64,000 nt of DNA from Caprimulgus europaeus. Lineage: Eukaryota; Chordata; Aves; Caprimulgiformes; Caprimulgidae. The stretch is taken from assembly GCA_907165065.1 (NCBI GenBank), contig OU015523.1, forward strand, positions 123,492,023 to 123,556,022, written 5' to 3'. Every line of letters begins with the position of its first letter. The stretch's first letter is position 1. This document shows, in pieces, positions 34,739-45,900 of the stretch. The notes below the pieces were generated by a model, which was given only the letters and a program-made list of their open reading frames with translations, was not told the origin of the DNA and searched no databases. Position numbers and translations under genes: made by a program.

Positions 34739-36863
34739 TGGGGTGAAGGCTCTAAACACCCCACTGACGGGTGCTCAGGGCTGTGTACAAAAGGGAAGCG
34801 CTGTTAGTCAGCTCAAAGTGATTTAGAGAAGTTAAAACAAAGGCAGATCTCTAGAGACACCTTTGCAAAGAGCACAGCAGACTTCACTTTTTGTTATAAC
34901 ACACACAGTTCTGGCCAAGAAAGACAAACACATCCATATCTTCACTTCTCTCTCTGTGTTTCCAAGCCATCAGGGTCACACACAGTTCTGCACGGCTCAG
35001 TGGTTGGAAAGAAACAGCTCGGGCTGACCTCCTTACAAAAAGAAACACCCCCCTCCCTCTCCAATTATTCCAAATGTCTTTCCCCAGCTCACATCTCTCC
35101 TGTCTATCCAGGAGACAAATAACACCACCAAAGAAAAAGTGGGTTTGACCCACTGCCCTCACTCATGCACACTCTCCTCTGGATCACCTTCTCCATCCAA
35201 GTACCACACAGCAGAAAACGCTGCAATTATTATTATTAATAATAATAATTTTTGCAAGCCTCCCCAGCTGCTAGTGCAAGAAGTCCAACATTACCTGACC
35301 CACAGGTTGTGTCCTCCAGAGGTGGGACCTAGCAAAGACTCAACTTCCCTCTCGAATAAGTCCCATCCACATCAGGGCTCTGAACGGAGACAGATCCCCT
35401 CCTCAAAGCAAGCTCAGCCCTTCCGCGGCAGTGCTTGGGGAAGCACAAAAGCACCCCCCTTTATCCTCACTGCCAAAGAGGTGGGGGAGAAATCTGCTTT
35501 TGTTTCTCCTGAATGACATGCCAGAGAGCTACAGGGCATTAACCATGCAGCTGTCAATAACAGCCAGCTAGGGAGGAGCCAGGACTCAAGAAAAACCCAT
35601 CACAGCTCAGGGAAAATATATCACACCAGGGCAGCTTAAGAGGGCTGAGCCATCTGGAGAGCAAATTGAGGTCCAGGTGGAACGATTCATTTGATAGAGA
35701 CTCTGTCTTGCTGGAAACCATGCTAAAGCCAATAAATAAAATAGGGCTCTGTGAGCAAAAAAAAGATGCCTGGAGCAGGAACAGGCTGGATCAGGGAGAA
35801 GCTGCAGTCCCCCTCATTAACGTGTGATAATTAGGTAATTAGGTCCTTGAGGATGATGGGGACAGAAAGGGAGGTTTGCCCTGTGTGGTTTTCTGCACCC
35901 TCCCCTCTCACTTGATCCCAGTTGTTGACTGCATTTGTAAATGCTCATAGCAGGGATCAAAGCAACCCTGGGGAAGCTCCACCAAGAGATCCTTGTGCTG
36001 AAGATCATCAAACCCCCTAATGTGATGCAGCCAGCCTTCCCTCCCTTACTCAGCACCACTTTGAACAACTTGTATTAGTTCACACCAGACAAAAGAGAAA
36101 TATCAATAACAACCAGCCCCTGAACGTTGTCACCCCAGTGAAATCACCTTTCTGTGGGACACCACTGCTGCGTTTGCTGGCTGGTTCCTTTCTGTTCCTC
36201 TCCCATCACTGGGATGCAGGGCACAAGCTGGCATCCTGCTTGCTCTCAGCATTTGCATATGAATCCCTGGCAACCTGGAAGGGAACTGTGGTTTCCCAGC
36301 TTGCACAGTGGCCTGGGAAGGTTGGGGGATTTGCTCTTAGGACCTTCCACCCTGATAGAGTTGGCACTGCCAGCCTACACTGTCCAGGGGTGCAACCATA
36401 GGAGTTAGAGATGACCAGAAATGGGTCATCAGGACGAATGGCAGCACACAACACTGATCCTACCCTGTGGAGCACAGCAAAAAGGTCTTCAGAGTGTTAG
36501 AAACTATTCAGCAAGTTTATAAAGCCACCATGTCCTTGCAGCCATAAACTATGAGGCTACCAACCTGTTCAAAACCAAACCCCAGCTTCAAGCAATGTGT
36601 GCAGCCCCAGGGGTGGGGGGAACCAACAAATAAGAGTTGTAAACTCACAAAATGACCATAGTGAGGACGCTTTGTAGGGTGCAACTGTCCCCCTGTCCAT
36701 GCCAGCCCACCTATCAAGCAGATTTCTGCAGCCAAACCTGGTCCTGTATCTCCTTGTGTGAAACCACCGTGCCCTAAAGCGGCTGCCACCATGCAAAGGC
36801 TGTGCCTACAACCCAGGATTGTGGCTTTTAGGCCTGAAAAAGAGGACATCTAATACCCCACAG
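34739..36863. other. Spacer upstream of KLHL35, probable site of its promoter and untranslated exon
   Basis: It includes the 26-bp palindrome, a modestly GC-richer patch near 35390-35470 and a TAATTAGG direct repeat near 35829-35842. No CpG island or TATA box is obvious, so the start site is not assigned. Confidence 0.35.
35225..35250. repeat. 26-bp perfect AT palindrome
   Basis: AATTATTATTATT followed directly by its exact reverse complement with no spacer. With a short T bulge the arms extend to TGCA on both sides. Confidence 0.95.
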
Positions 36864-37036
36864 AGAATTACAGAATGGTTTGGGTTGGAAGGGACCCTAA
36901 AGCTCATCCAGTTCCAACCCCCCTGCCAGCAGCAGGGACACCTTCCACTAGACCAGGTTGCTCAAAGCCTCATCCAACCTGGCCTTCAACACTTCCAGGG
37001 AGGAGCAGCCACAGCTTCTCTGGCCACCCTGTGCCC
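36864..37036 (-). repeat. CR1 3' end fragment
   Basis: AATTACAGAATGGTTTGGG at the left, then CACCTTCCACTAGACCAGG. It lies between the two genes. Confidence 0.88.
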
Positions 37037-39136
37037 TTAGAGTTGTAGGATGTGGAGGTGTTTGAAAAGGGTGTCTGCTAGGCAGCACCAGATGTAGGGC
37101 ACTTTATAAAGGGGCAGTAGCTAAACTTCTGCTTTGTTCCCTGGGTCTTCTCCTAAGGTAGACAGAGACACCAGAAGCCGTGATCTTACAGTGGATTAGG
37201 ACTCTACAATCCCTTCTTCACATTGAAAATGCTCAGCCTCTGGCCCATAGAAGCCATTAGGCACAAAGCCACAAGCATTAAAAAAAGATACAAAAGGGAA
37301 ATAAATGTATAGAGGACCAGGAACTCCAGGTATCTGTTGGAGAAAGCTCTCTGTGAATGTAGGACCAAAGCTTCCTGAAGGAACAGCAGAGTGTGCATGT
37401 CCAGAGGAGAAAGAAATAGGAATGAGAAAGGATGCAGCTCAGCTGAAGAGAAAATAAAGAGAAAAGAGTGGAAAAGACAAGAGGAAAGGTAGAAGAGAGT
37501 TTTGGATAACTTGGGTAACAGAGGCCATGGTGAGACATCTAGAGTGAGATGGTCAATAGGACTTGATCATGCTTTGGTCTCTACCTCCCCAACATGCCCT
37601 ATCCAGGACAGCTGTCTATGCACTTCTGGCATCACCATCCATGGCTCCACCTTATCATGGAGAGAGCCAAGACACCCTCAACCTGTTAGCAGAACTGAAG
37701 GGCAGCCACCAGCTGCTGGGAGAAAAGACCAAAGCAGAAGAGCCAAGTAGATGAGTATGGGCAGAGAAGTAACTAGAACAGAAACAGGGTCCAGATGGAA
37801 GAGAGAGAGAAAAATAAGAGGTTTAAGAGAGGCAAAATAACCCCACCTTGGTTTCCTATTTTACATATAGTCAATACTTACATTGGACTTGAAACGTGGT
37901 CAACCTGTGATCTTCAGCAAGGAAGAGGTTGCTTGCACCAATAGTCCAGGAGAAGGGAAACCAACCTTCAGCCTTCATGCTGCTGCTCACACCACGGCTA
38001 GATTTTTCACCCTGATTTTGAACTTTGAAATCTCCTAGTCACTGCACTCTATTAATGCTTTAGAAGAGATATGAGAGATCCTTCTTACAGCAGATAACTC
38101 TGTAGGCCTAGGGCATGGTCACATCAGCATCACCTCCCAGGCCTCCAGATTACAACTCTACTAGCAAATTAAAAGTGCTGGAAAGGTTCCCAGATACCAA
38201 GAGAACTATCCCAGCTGTACCACTAAGCTTTTATAAATAACAGCAGCTGTAGAGAGGAAGAAAAAGAGTTAAATAGCACAACGTTGGCTGTCCCAAGCCA
38301 TGTGGGCTTAAAGCCAGCAACCAATCCTCAGCTCTTTTATTTGGATAACAGACACAGCTTACATGACTTTCTTTTCTCTCCTTTCAACTTTTCAATATCT
38401 TTCCCTAGGGTACAGCAACCACAGCCCCCAGTCAGGGATTATTCAATATTGTAGATACCAGGAGCTCTACCCTTTCCCCTAGGGCAATTTTATATTTAAC
38501 ACTCAAAGAGTATTCCCAGAGCTGGTCAACTTCATGACATGGTACTGACTACCCATCACCAACCAGTGAGATAGTGTGGCATTTCCTTTAATCCCTTCCA
38601 ACTATCAGTTAAATGCAGCCATTCAGGAACTGGAGAAAACAGTTGCTGAACAAAGAACAATCCCACACTGACCTAGAGAAGATCCCCTTCTCACCCAAAG
38701 CATCCTCTTTCTACAACTGGGAGAAGATCCTAGGGTAAAGAATAAAAATAGAGCAAGTATCAAGCAAGATTTTCCCTTAAAATACATATTTAGCAAAGAA
38801 TTGCTCAGGGACTTTCCAAGTTGGATCTCATATCCTGTGTTTAATAAGTGCTAATGGACCTATGAGCCATTTATTGCTCTTCAGACTTGCTTATGGTTTT
38901 TGGCCTTCACAGCACCCTGGGGCAATGACTTGCCTAATGTGTGTTAAAAATAACTTGTTTCCCGTTTGTTTGGTTGAAAACTGCTGCCTGATCAGTTCTA
39001 TGGGTGCACCATTGTCCCCTTGTAGCCACAAACATTGAAAAATTACCCTACAGTTGCTGTTGAAAACTCAGGTCTGCACAGTCATCTCCTCTCTTCTTCA
39101 GCTACTGTCTTATAAAACCTGGATGGGAAAAAAAAT
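37037..39136. other. Spacer between GDPD5 and KLHL35, nothing recognised
   Basis: No repeat, RNA gene or coding homology identified. Confidence 0.5.
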
Positions 39137-40008
39137 CGCAGAATGGTTTGGGTTGGGAGGGACCTTTCAAGGTCATCTAGTCCAACCTCCCTGCAGTGAG
39201 CAGGGACATCTTCAACCAGATCAGGTTGCTCCGAGCCCTGTCCATCCCGACTTGAAATATTTCCAGGGATGGGGCATCCACCACCTCTCTGGGCAACCTG
39301 GGCCAGGGTCTCACCACCCTCACAGTTAAAAAAAAATAAAAAATATATATATCTAGTCTAAAACTACCTTCATTTAGTTTAAAACCATTACCCCTTGTCC
39401 TATATCTCCAGGCCTCACTAAAAAGCTTGTCCCCATCACTCTTGTAAGCCCCCTCTAAGTACTGGGAGGCCACTAGAAGGTCTCCCTGGAGCCTTCTCTT
39501 CTCCAGGCTCAACAGCCCCAACTCTCTCAGCCTGTCCTCACAGCAGAGCTGCTCCAGCCCTGGCATCATCCTCGTGGCCTCCTCTGCACTGGCTCCAGTA
39601 GCTCCATGTCCTTGTGCTGTTGGTGGCCCCAGCACTGGAGGCAGCACTGCAGGGGGGGTCTCAGGAGAGCGGAGCAGAGGGGCAGAATCCCCTCCCTGGC
39701 CCTGCTGCCCACGCTGCTCTGGGTGCAGCCCAGGACACGGTTATTGGCTCTGTGCTGCCAGCGCACGGTGCCGCCTCATGTGGAGCTTCTGGTCCCCCAG
39801 CACCCCAAGTCCTTCTCCTCAGGGCTGCTCTCCAGCCATTCTCCACCCAGCCTGTGTGGATACTGGGGGTTGACCCAACCCAGGTGCAGGACCTTGCATG
39901 TGGCCTTGTTGAACCTCACGAGGGTCACACAGGTCCACTCCTCAAGCTTGTCCAGGTCCATCCAGAAGGCATGCCATCCCTCAGGACCACTCAGTGTGAT
40001 GTCATCAA
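39137..40008 (-). repeat. Longest CR1 copy, including an ORF2 reverse-transcriptase C-terminal remnant
   Basis: The 3' tail is at 39137 and the element reads leftward for about 872 bp. Minus-strand translation shows the end of CR1 ORF2: DLDKLEEWTCVTLVRFNKAT, CKVLHLGWVNPQY, ESSPEEKDLG, then [20 protein letters not shown] and [16 protein letters not shown], with frame breaks. It is 5'-truncated and dead. Confidence 0.92.
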
Positions 40009-40174
40009 GAGGAGATGCAACACAACCATACCAATCTCAAGGACAGATCTCCAAACCTCTCTCTGGTCAGACCTTTAGCTCCCTCATGAAGCATGAAAAA
40101 GCAGAAACATGAGGAGAAGACCAAGATATCACCATTATGCAATGGATTTCAGGATACATGACAACGTCACAGAC

Positions 40175-42863
40175 TGGCAGGGGAATACTGACAGTTTATT
40201 TCACAGAGCATTGCAGAGTTTATTTTGGTCTAGGTCTATTTTCATCAAAAAAGTTTCCTCCTTTAAAAAAAAAGGTAACAAATATTCAGGACAATAACGG
40301 TAACAGTCAGTGCATTACGCAGAAAGTTTGGGTCTTCTCATAAAAAAAAAAAAACAAATCAAAGAAAGAAAGAAGTGAATTGTGAAAACAACTCTTTGTT
40401 GCATTGCTTTTAACACTTCCAAGCTTTTAAGCACTTCACCTTTCCATAAAGTTATCTCCAAGGATAAAAACACAACATGCAGGTGATTATCAACAGATGT
40501 TGAGATTTAAACATCTCTCACTTGGCAATGACAATCCACCAGGAATGTTTCAATACAGCACCACATTCAAGGGAGAAGCAACTTTTCTTTTTCTCAAAAG
40601 CCTTCAAATCCACCAAAATCTTGCAATTCTGTAGAAAAAAAAAACCCCACACCATGTTGCACAGACTTGAGTGAGTACCATAAAGGTGGACAGTATTTGG
40701 AGAAGGTAAGAGAGAGCATGGACCAGGGTCTTACCCCACTTACATTAATTAAAAACCCAGGGGAGATGCAAAGGAATTAAAGTCTTAATTTGCACTGCTT
40801 AGGGAGGTGCTTATTAAAGCATCACAATTCATATTTTCATTATTAATTGGGTGATTTTTCTCACATTGATAAGTTGTCCACTTCTGCCCCCAATTCTTAC
40901 ACACCAAGCCCAAGACGTTGTGGTTTCAAAATGCTGCTGGAGCACAGCTTAAAAAAATATATATAAAAAAATAGAGTGGTTCAGTGCTGCCAAAACAAGA
41001 ACAAACTTCTCGAGGTTGTATCTATCATGGCTTCTTTCTGGTCTTTTCAAGTCTGCTTTGTGTGTTGAACGTGATGCATATCAGCATCCCCTAGACCAAC
41101 TTCTCCTCTGCAAGGTGACTGCTCCCAGACACTCCTGGACTCTATAAACCCAACTTGGCCAGCACCCAAAGACTAAGCCTCAGCTCTCATCTCCTCCATG
41201 GTACACAACTTTGATGGTCCCATCACCTTGAAGGCAGTGCACACCAAGCTTCAAAGGAAGCTCGCACTCAATAGGATTTCTCCCGTTGCACGTTGTGTCA
41301 ACCAAGATCCAAGCAAGGAAGGGAGCAACCCAACATCAGGTGACCATGGGGACTGAGCCAAGAGCCATTCACAGCTCTGACAGCCTTCCAGCTGGCTTCA
41401 GCTGCCTTGGGAACCAGCTCCCATGTGAACAGCAAAGTGACCCAAAAACAGGCTCCTCTCCAAAAGGCCTTGAAGGTCAAGAGCAGAGAGATGGGACCAC
41501 CCGTGTGAGTTGTTTCAGGGAGGGGATAAAATTCAACTGTCATCTACTTGGTTTCTGAGCTTTTTTAATTATTATTTTTTCCTTTTAACCTCTGGTCTAG
41601 GATTTTGGTTTAAAGCCTTTTGCATTGGAAACACACCGAGAGCTCTTTGCCTTCATGAGTCTGTCAGCGTGTGTTGCAAGACTGTCCCTCCTTTGGAGGA
41701 CATGAACATGCAGCTTTAAAGATCCTGCTTTTAAAGCAAGGAGGGAAAAAAAATCTCCTTGCAGAAATAAATTATACTCCAAGGTTGTTTCACCTTCCAA
41801 ACTATTTACACCTTTTCACCCATGAGCATCTCCTTGGCCCAGAGAGGGGGAAGCTCACAACTGCACCACCACTTCCCTCTTCCTAAGCGGGTGCAAGGAC
41901 AAGGGAGCAAAGAGCGACTGCAAATGCCACTTGGAGTGGCAGGCACTTTAGCCAGATCTGAGTGGTGATGGTGCCCATGGCATTGTTTTTTGCAAGCCAT
42001 CTCAGCTCCTGATGGAGCCCAACTCAGGGAGAAGATAGAAAGAAAAAAAGGGGGGGGAAATGAAAGCATTGTGGTCTGCAGAGGCCAATCTACAGCCAAT
42101 GCTCAGAACTTGCCTTCAAGACTGCAGCAGGACATTTCAAGAAGGCCATTCCCCTGTGAGCATCCAGGCTTTGGGGAAGGAGAATAGGACAGAAAGAAGG
42201 TGCCCAAGTGACTGAGCCAGTGCAACCCCTTCCCTGGCTCTGAACTTCAGCAAGGAAGAGCAGTGCTACCTCCTCTCTTAGGAAAGCTTCTCTCCTCCAA
42301 ACAGCCTCCTGTTGCATTAGAGCTAAAACTTCATTGCCCAGGAAAGGGGGGGGAAAAAAAGAGAGGGAAACATAAAAAAACCCCCAAACAATAACAAAAA
42401 CAACACTTCACAAGAACATCACAACATTCAGCTACACAGTCGCTGCACCAAGGGAAGGAGTGGAGCAGGCCAAGGGGGAGAAAGTGGAGACACGTCCAAC
42501 GTGTTTTTTCCCCACAACCCCCCAAGGAGACTTAGGCTGGTCATGTCAAGATTCGAATAACTTCAGCCATAAGGTTGAGGATTTAATGAACACAGTATTT
42601 CCACTCATGCCCTGGAAAAATTACACTCAAAAAAACCAAAAGAGAGACAAAAAAAATTCAGATTTCCTACATATTTACAAAAATAAGTCCCCCCAACCTC
42701 ACAACCAGAGAGGTGGAGTAGCTAGTGATGGGGTATGGGAAGGGGTCTCTGCCTGCCCAGCAGTTCCTCAAAGGTTCCCATCCCACAGCAAGCAGGAGAG
42801 CACAGCTCTCACTACTGAAGTGAATGTGGGGGACGCCACACGCCGAGGTTGGACCGGAGCCCC
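40175..42863 (-). other. GDPD5: Probable GDPD5 3'UTR (about 2.7 kb)
   Basis: No CR1, LTR or minisatellite appears between the GDPD5 stop and the AATAAA at 40195-40200, although both flanks are repeat-rich. The downstream minus strand is GU-rich (TGTGACGTTGTCATGT). A long repeat-free block ending in a canonical signal fits one long terminal exon. Confidence 0.6.
40195..40200 (-). promoter_or_regulatory. Candidate GDPD5 polyadenylation signal AATAAA
   Basis: Plus-strand TTTATT lies just upstream (in gene sense) of a GU-rich stretch. The CR1 copy 39137-40008 begins about 190 bp further on, so the transcript would end before it. Confidence 0.5.
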
Positions 42864-42979
42864 TCAGTTCATCCGCAGCTTGGTGTCCCGATGATCTGTG
42901 GGGGTGACCATCTCGTTGGCATAGCCATTCTCAGAGCAGAGAGACAGCTCATCCGTGGTCTCCACGCCGTTGTTGATCT
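42864..42979 (-). CDS. GDPD5: GDPD5 last coding exon (C-terminal tail and stop)
   Basis: Acceptor CTCCCCAG|AGATCA; 116 nt including stop. It encodes [20 protein letters not shown] and then a short tail ending KLRMN. The ELSLCSEN block aligns with the Cys-containing tail of mammalian GDE2. A CR1 copy ends its antisense run 112 bp upstream of this acceptor. Confidence 0.9.
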
Positions 42980-45900
42980 CTGGGGAGGGTAGAGAAAGTA
43001 GAGATATCGTCACAGGGGTGCAAGTCCCAGGAGATCCCCTATGGATGGGGAAACTGAGGGACTGAGTAGCTGTGCAAATCCAGCACATACATAAGGGCAG
43101 TTAATGACAGAACAAGGGGAAATGGCTCTAAACTGGAAGAGGGGAGGTTTAGATTAGATATTAGGAAGAAATTCTTTGCGGTGAGGGTGCTGAGACACTG
43201 TCTCAAATTACCCAGAGAAGCTGTGGCTGCTCCTCCCTGGAAGTATTCTCGGCCAGGTTGGATGAGGCTTTGAGCAACCTGGTCTAGTGGAAGGTGTCCC
43301 TGCTGCTGGCAGGGGGGTTGGAACTAGATCTTGAAAGTCCCTTCCAACCCAAACCAGTCTGTGATTCTATGATTTACATGGCATCCATCTGATCCTACAG
43401 AGATTTCACCCCAGGTTTAGTAACATTGCACCCATTTAAAACCGGGTCTGCACAAGATCTGCCTCCAAAGAGGAGCTCACCTCTAAATTTCAGACCTTGT
43501 CAATCCTGCTACCATCAGAAGCAAAACTGGACCCCCCATACACATGATGCTATGTCATAGGCTGAATTAGTCACCTTTGGGAAAAGGCTGCAAAATACCT
43601 GAACTCAATCTCTACTCAAATGGCCATTCTGGAAATGGCAGATTCTTCTAATCACCAGTTTCATGAGGTAAAGTGTGCAACCACCGATGTTTTAATTATA
43701 AAAACACCCACCCTTAGCAAGAACATTTGTTTTAGAGGCACAAAACTTTACCATTGTATTCCCTACCTCTAAGGACATTTTTATATGGAGAACATTTTGT
43801 GGAGAACAAGCCTTATGAGGAGCAGCTGTGAGGGAACTGGGGTTGTTTAGTCTAGAGAAGAGGAGGCTGAGGGGAGACCTAATTGCTGTCTACAACTACC
43901 TGAAAGGAGGGTGTAGGGAGGTGGATGTGTGTCTTTTCTCCCAGGTAACTAGTGATAGAACAAGAGGCAATGGCCTGAAGTTACACCAGGGGAGGTTCAG
44001 ATTGGATGTCTTCACTGAAAGGGTTCTCAGGCACCGGAATGGGCCCCATCCCTGGAGCTGTTTAAAAGACAGGTAGATGAGGTGCTCAGAGATATGGTTT
44101 AGTAGTGGACAGGTATGGTTGGACTTGATCTCAGAGCTCTTTTCCAACCAAGAGATTCTATGATTCTATATCTAGAACATTTTATGTGTAGGACATGTTA
44201 GGGAGGCTTAATCCTGCTGTAACCAACTGCGTTCCTTCTTTGGGATCCCTGGATTTACACCTGATTTTCACCACCTGCATTTCACACCATCAGTTCTTTG
44301 AAGCAAGAGTTGTCATTTCATTCTGTATGTGCCCAGTGCAATAAACCCTGACCCTTACTGGAGTTCTCTAGCCCCTAAATACAAAGAAAACCCATAACAA
44401 AGCTTAAGGTTACATTCATGTTCCATCAAACATGAGTTTTCCAGCTTTGTCCATCAACTTTAATCTTTTAAAGCTAAAGGTTTCCCTCTTTGTACACGTT
44501 TCTGAGATCTTTCTTAGAAGTGGGGTGAGATGGACACACTTGTCAGCATGTTCCAACACAAATAAGCAATGGAAGGAACATAAGGATATCAGGAACTCCA
44601 CAATCCACAGGGCCACTGAATTCCAGATCTACCCCAAACTCACCACCACTATTTGTGGTGAACCCCAAATCCATCACTGCTATTTGTGGTTACCTATGCC
44701 ATTATTTTAATGTTTTTTATAGCTTTTGACACAATATTGACAATTCAGAGTGGAGATGTGGGACAGTATGAGAGCTGCAAGGCACAACTTGGGAAGTTTG
44801 GATTTCTCAGCAAATCAGTGCTCATATTTGCAGCAGTTTGGGATGGATGAGCCATGACCATGTCCCGTGAGTGATTCAGTGCAGCAGAGTCAGTCCAGCC
44901 ACCCTGTCCCACCAGCAGATGATGACATTTGTATTAAGATTGCATCCTCCATCAGTGGAGAGCAGGGTGATAGCTGAAGGATGGAGCAAAGGGCTCAGCC
45001 CCATCCATACCCGAGAAGATCAGCTTCTCCTTCATGATCTTGACATCTCGGCTAGAGCGGCGGACAGCAGCACTGAGCATGATCTGCTCTGGGTTGTAGG
45101 TCCTGATGCTTCCTAGGCGCCACCTGCAAAACAAGAGATAGATATCAGGGGCTGGTCTCTCTAACCATGGGAGCATCCTCAATGCAAGTGGCTACCAACA
45201 ATGGGGAGACCAAGAAGTCCCAGAGACCCTCACGCCTTCACTCCCTTGCACCTACACAACCCCACATGGTAGGAGGACGTTCAGTGATGGGTATGTTATC
45301 TCAGAGGGGTACAGACATACAAGCAGGTCATCTTTAACCACCTTGAGCATCCTAATTTTGCTTATTTCTCCAAGGACTGCAGATAGACCTCTCTATCACA
45401 TCAGTGACCCAACTATCCTAAAGAGGTACGGCTGTTTTGACTCTGAAGGTTGGAAAAATGAAACAGAACAAGAGACCAAGTCAAGTAAAGAAACCATAAC
45501 TTTCTCCTCACTACATGACATGCTCACCCTTGTGGGACAAGAGAGCTCAAAGATAAATTAAAGTCTCAAACCTGAGATGCAGCAAAGACACTGTCCCCAC
45601 ACAGGTAACTGTCACATACTCTCCCCCTGAACATTTCTCCCAGAGCACTTCTCTCCCCAGATACCAAGTCTTTACTAAAAAGCTTCTAACCAAAACCCAC
45701 ACTTTTTAAGCCTTGAGGAAACTCTATGTTCACCAAAAGCTTCCACCACATAAACAACATCAGGTTGATGGGAGCTTGGCTTGACTTAAAACTAGCCAGC
45801 CTTCTATCTGCATTGCTGAATGCATGTAAAGAAAATTCCTGATGTTAATAATAAGTAAAGGCAGAAATTTCAAGGGAGATTTGGCTTTTAAAGGTGTTTT

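Noticed and set aside
39566..40112. Overlapping frames of 66-168 codons on both strands
   Set aside because: All fall in one CR1 copy; the minus-strand homology is decayed CR1 ORF2 with frame breaks.
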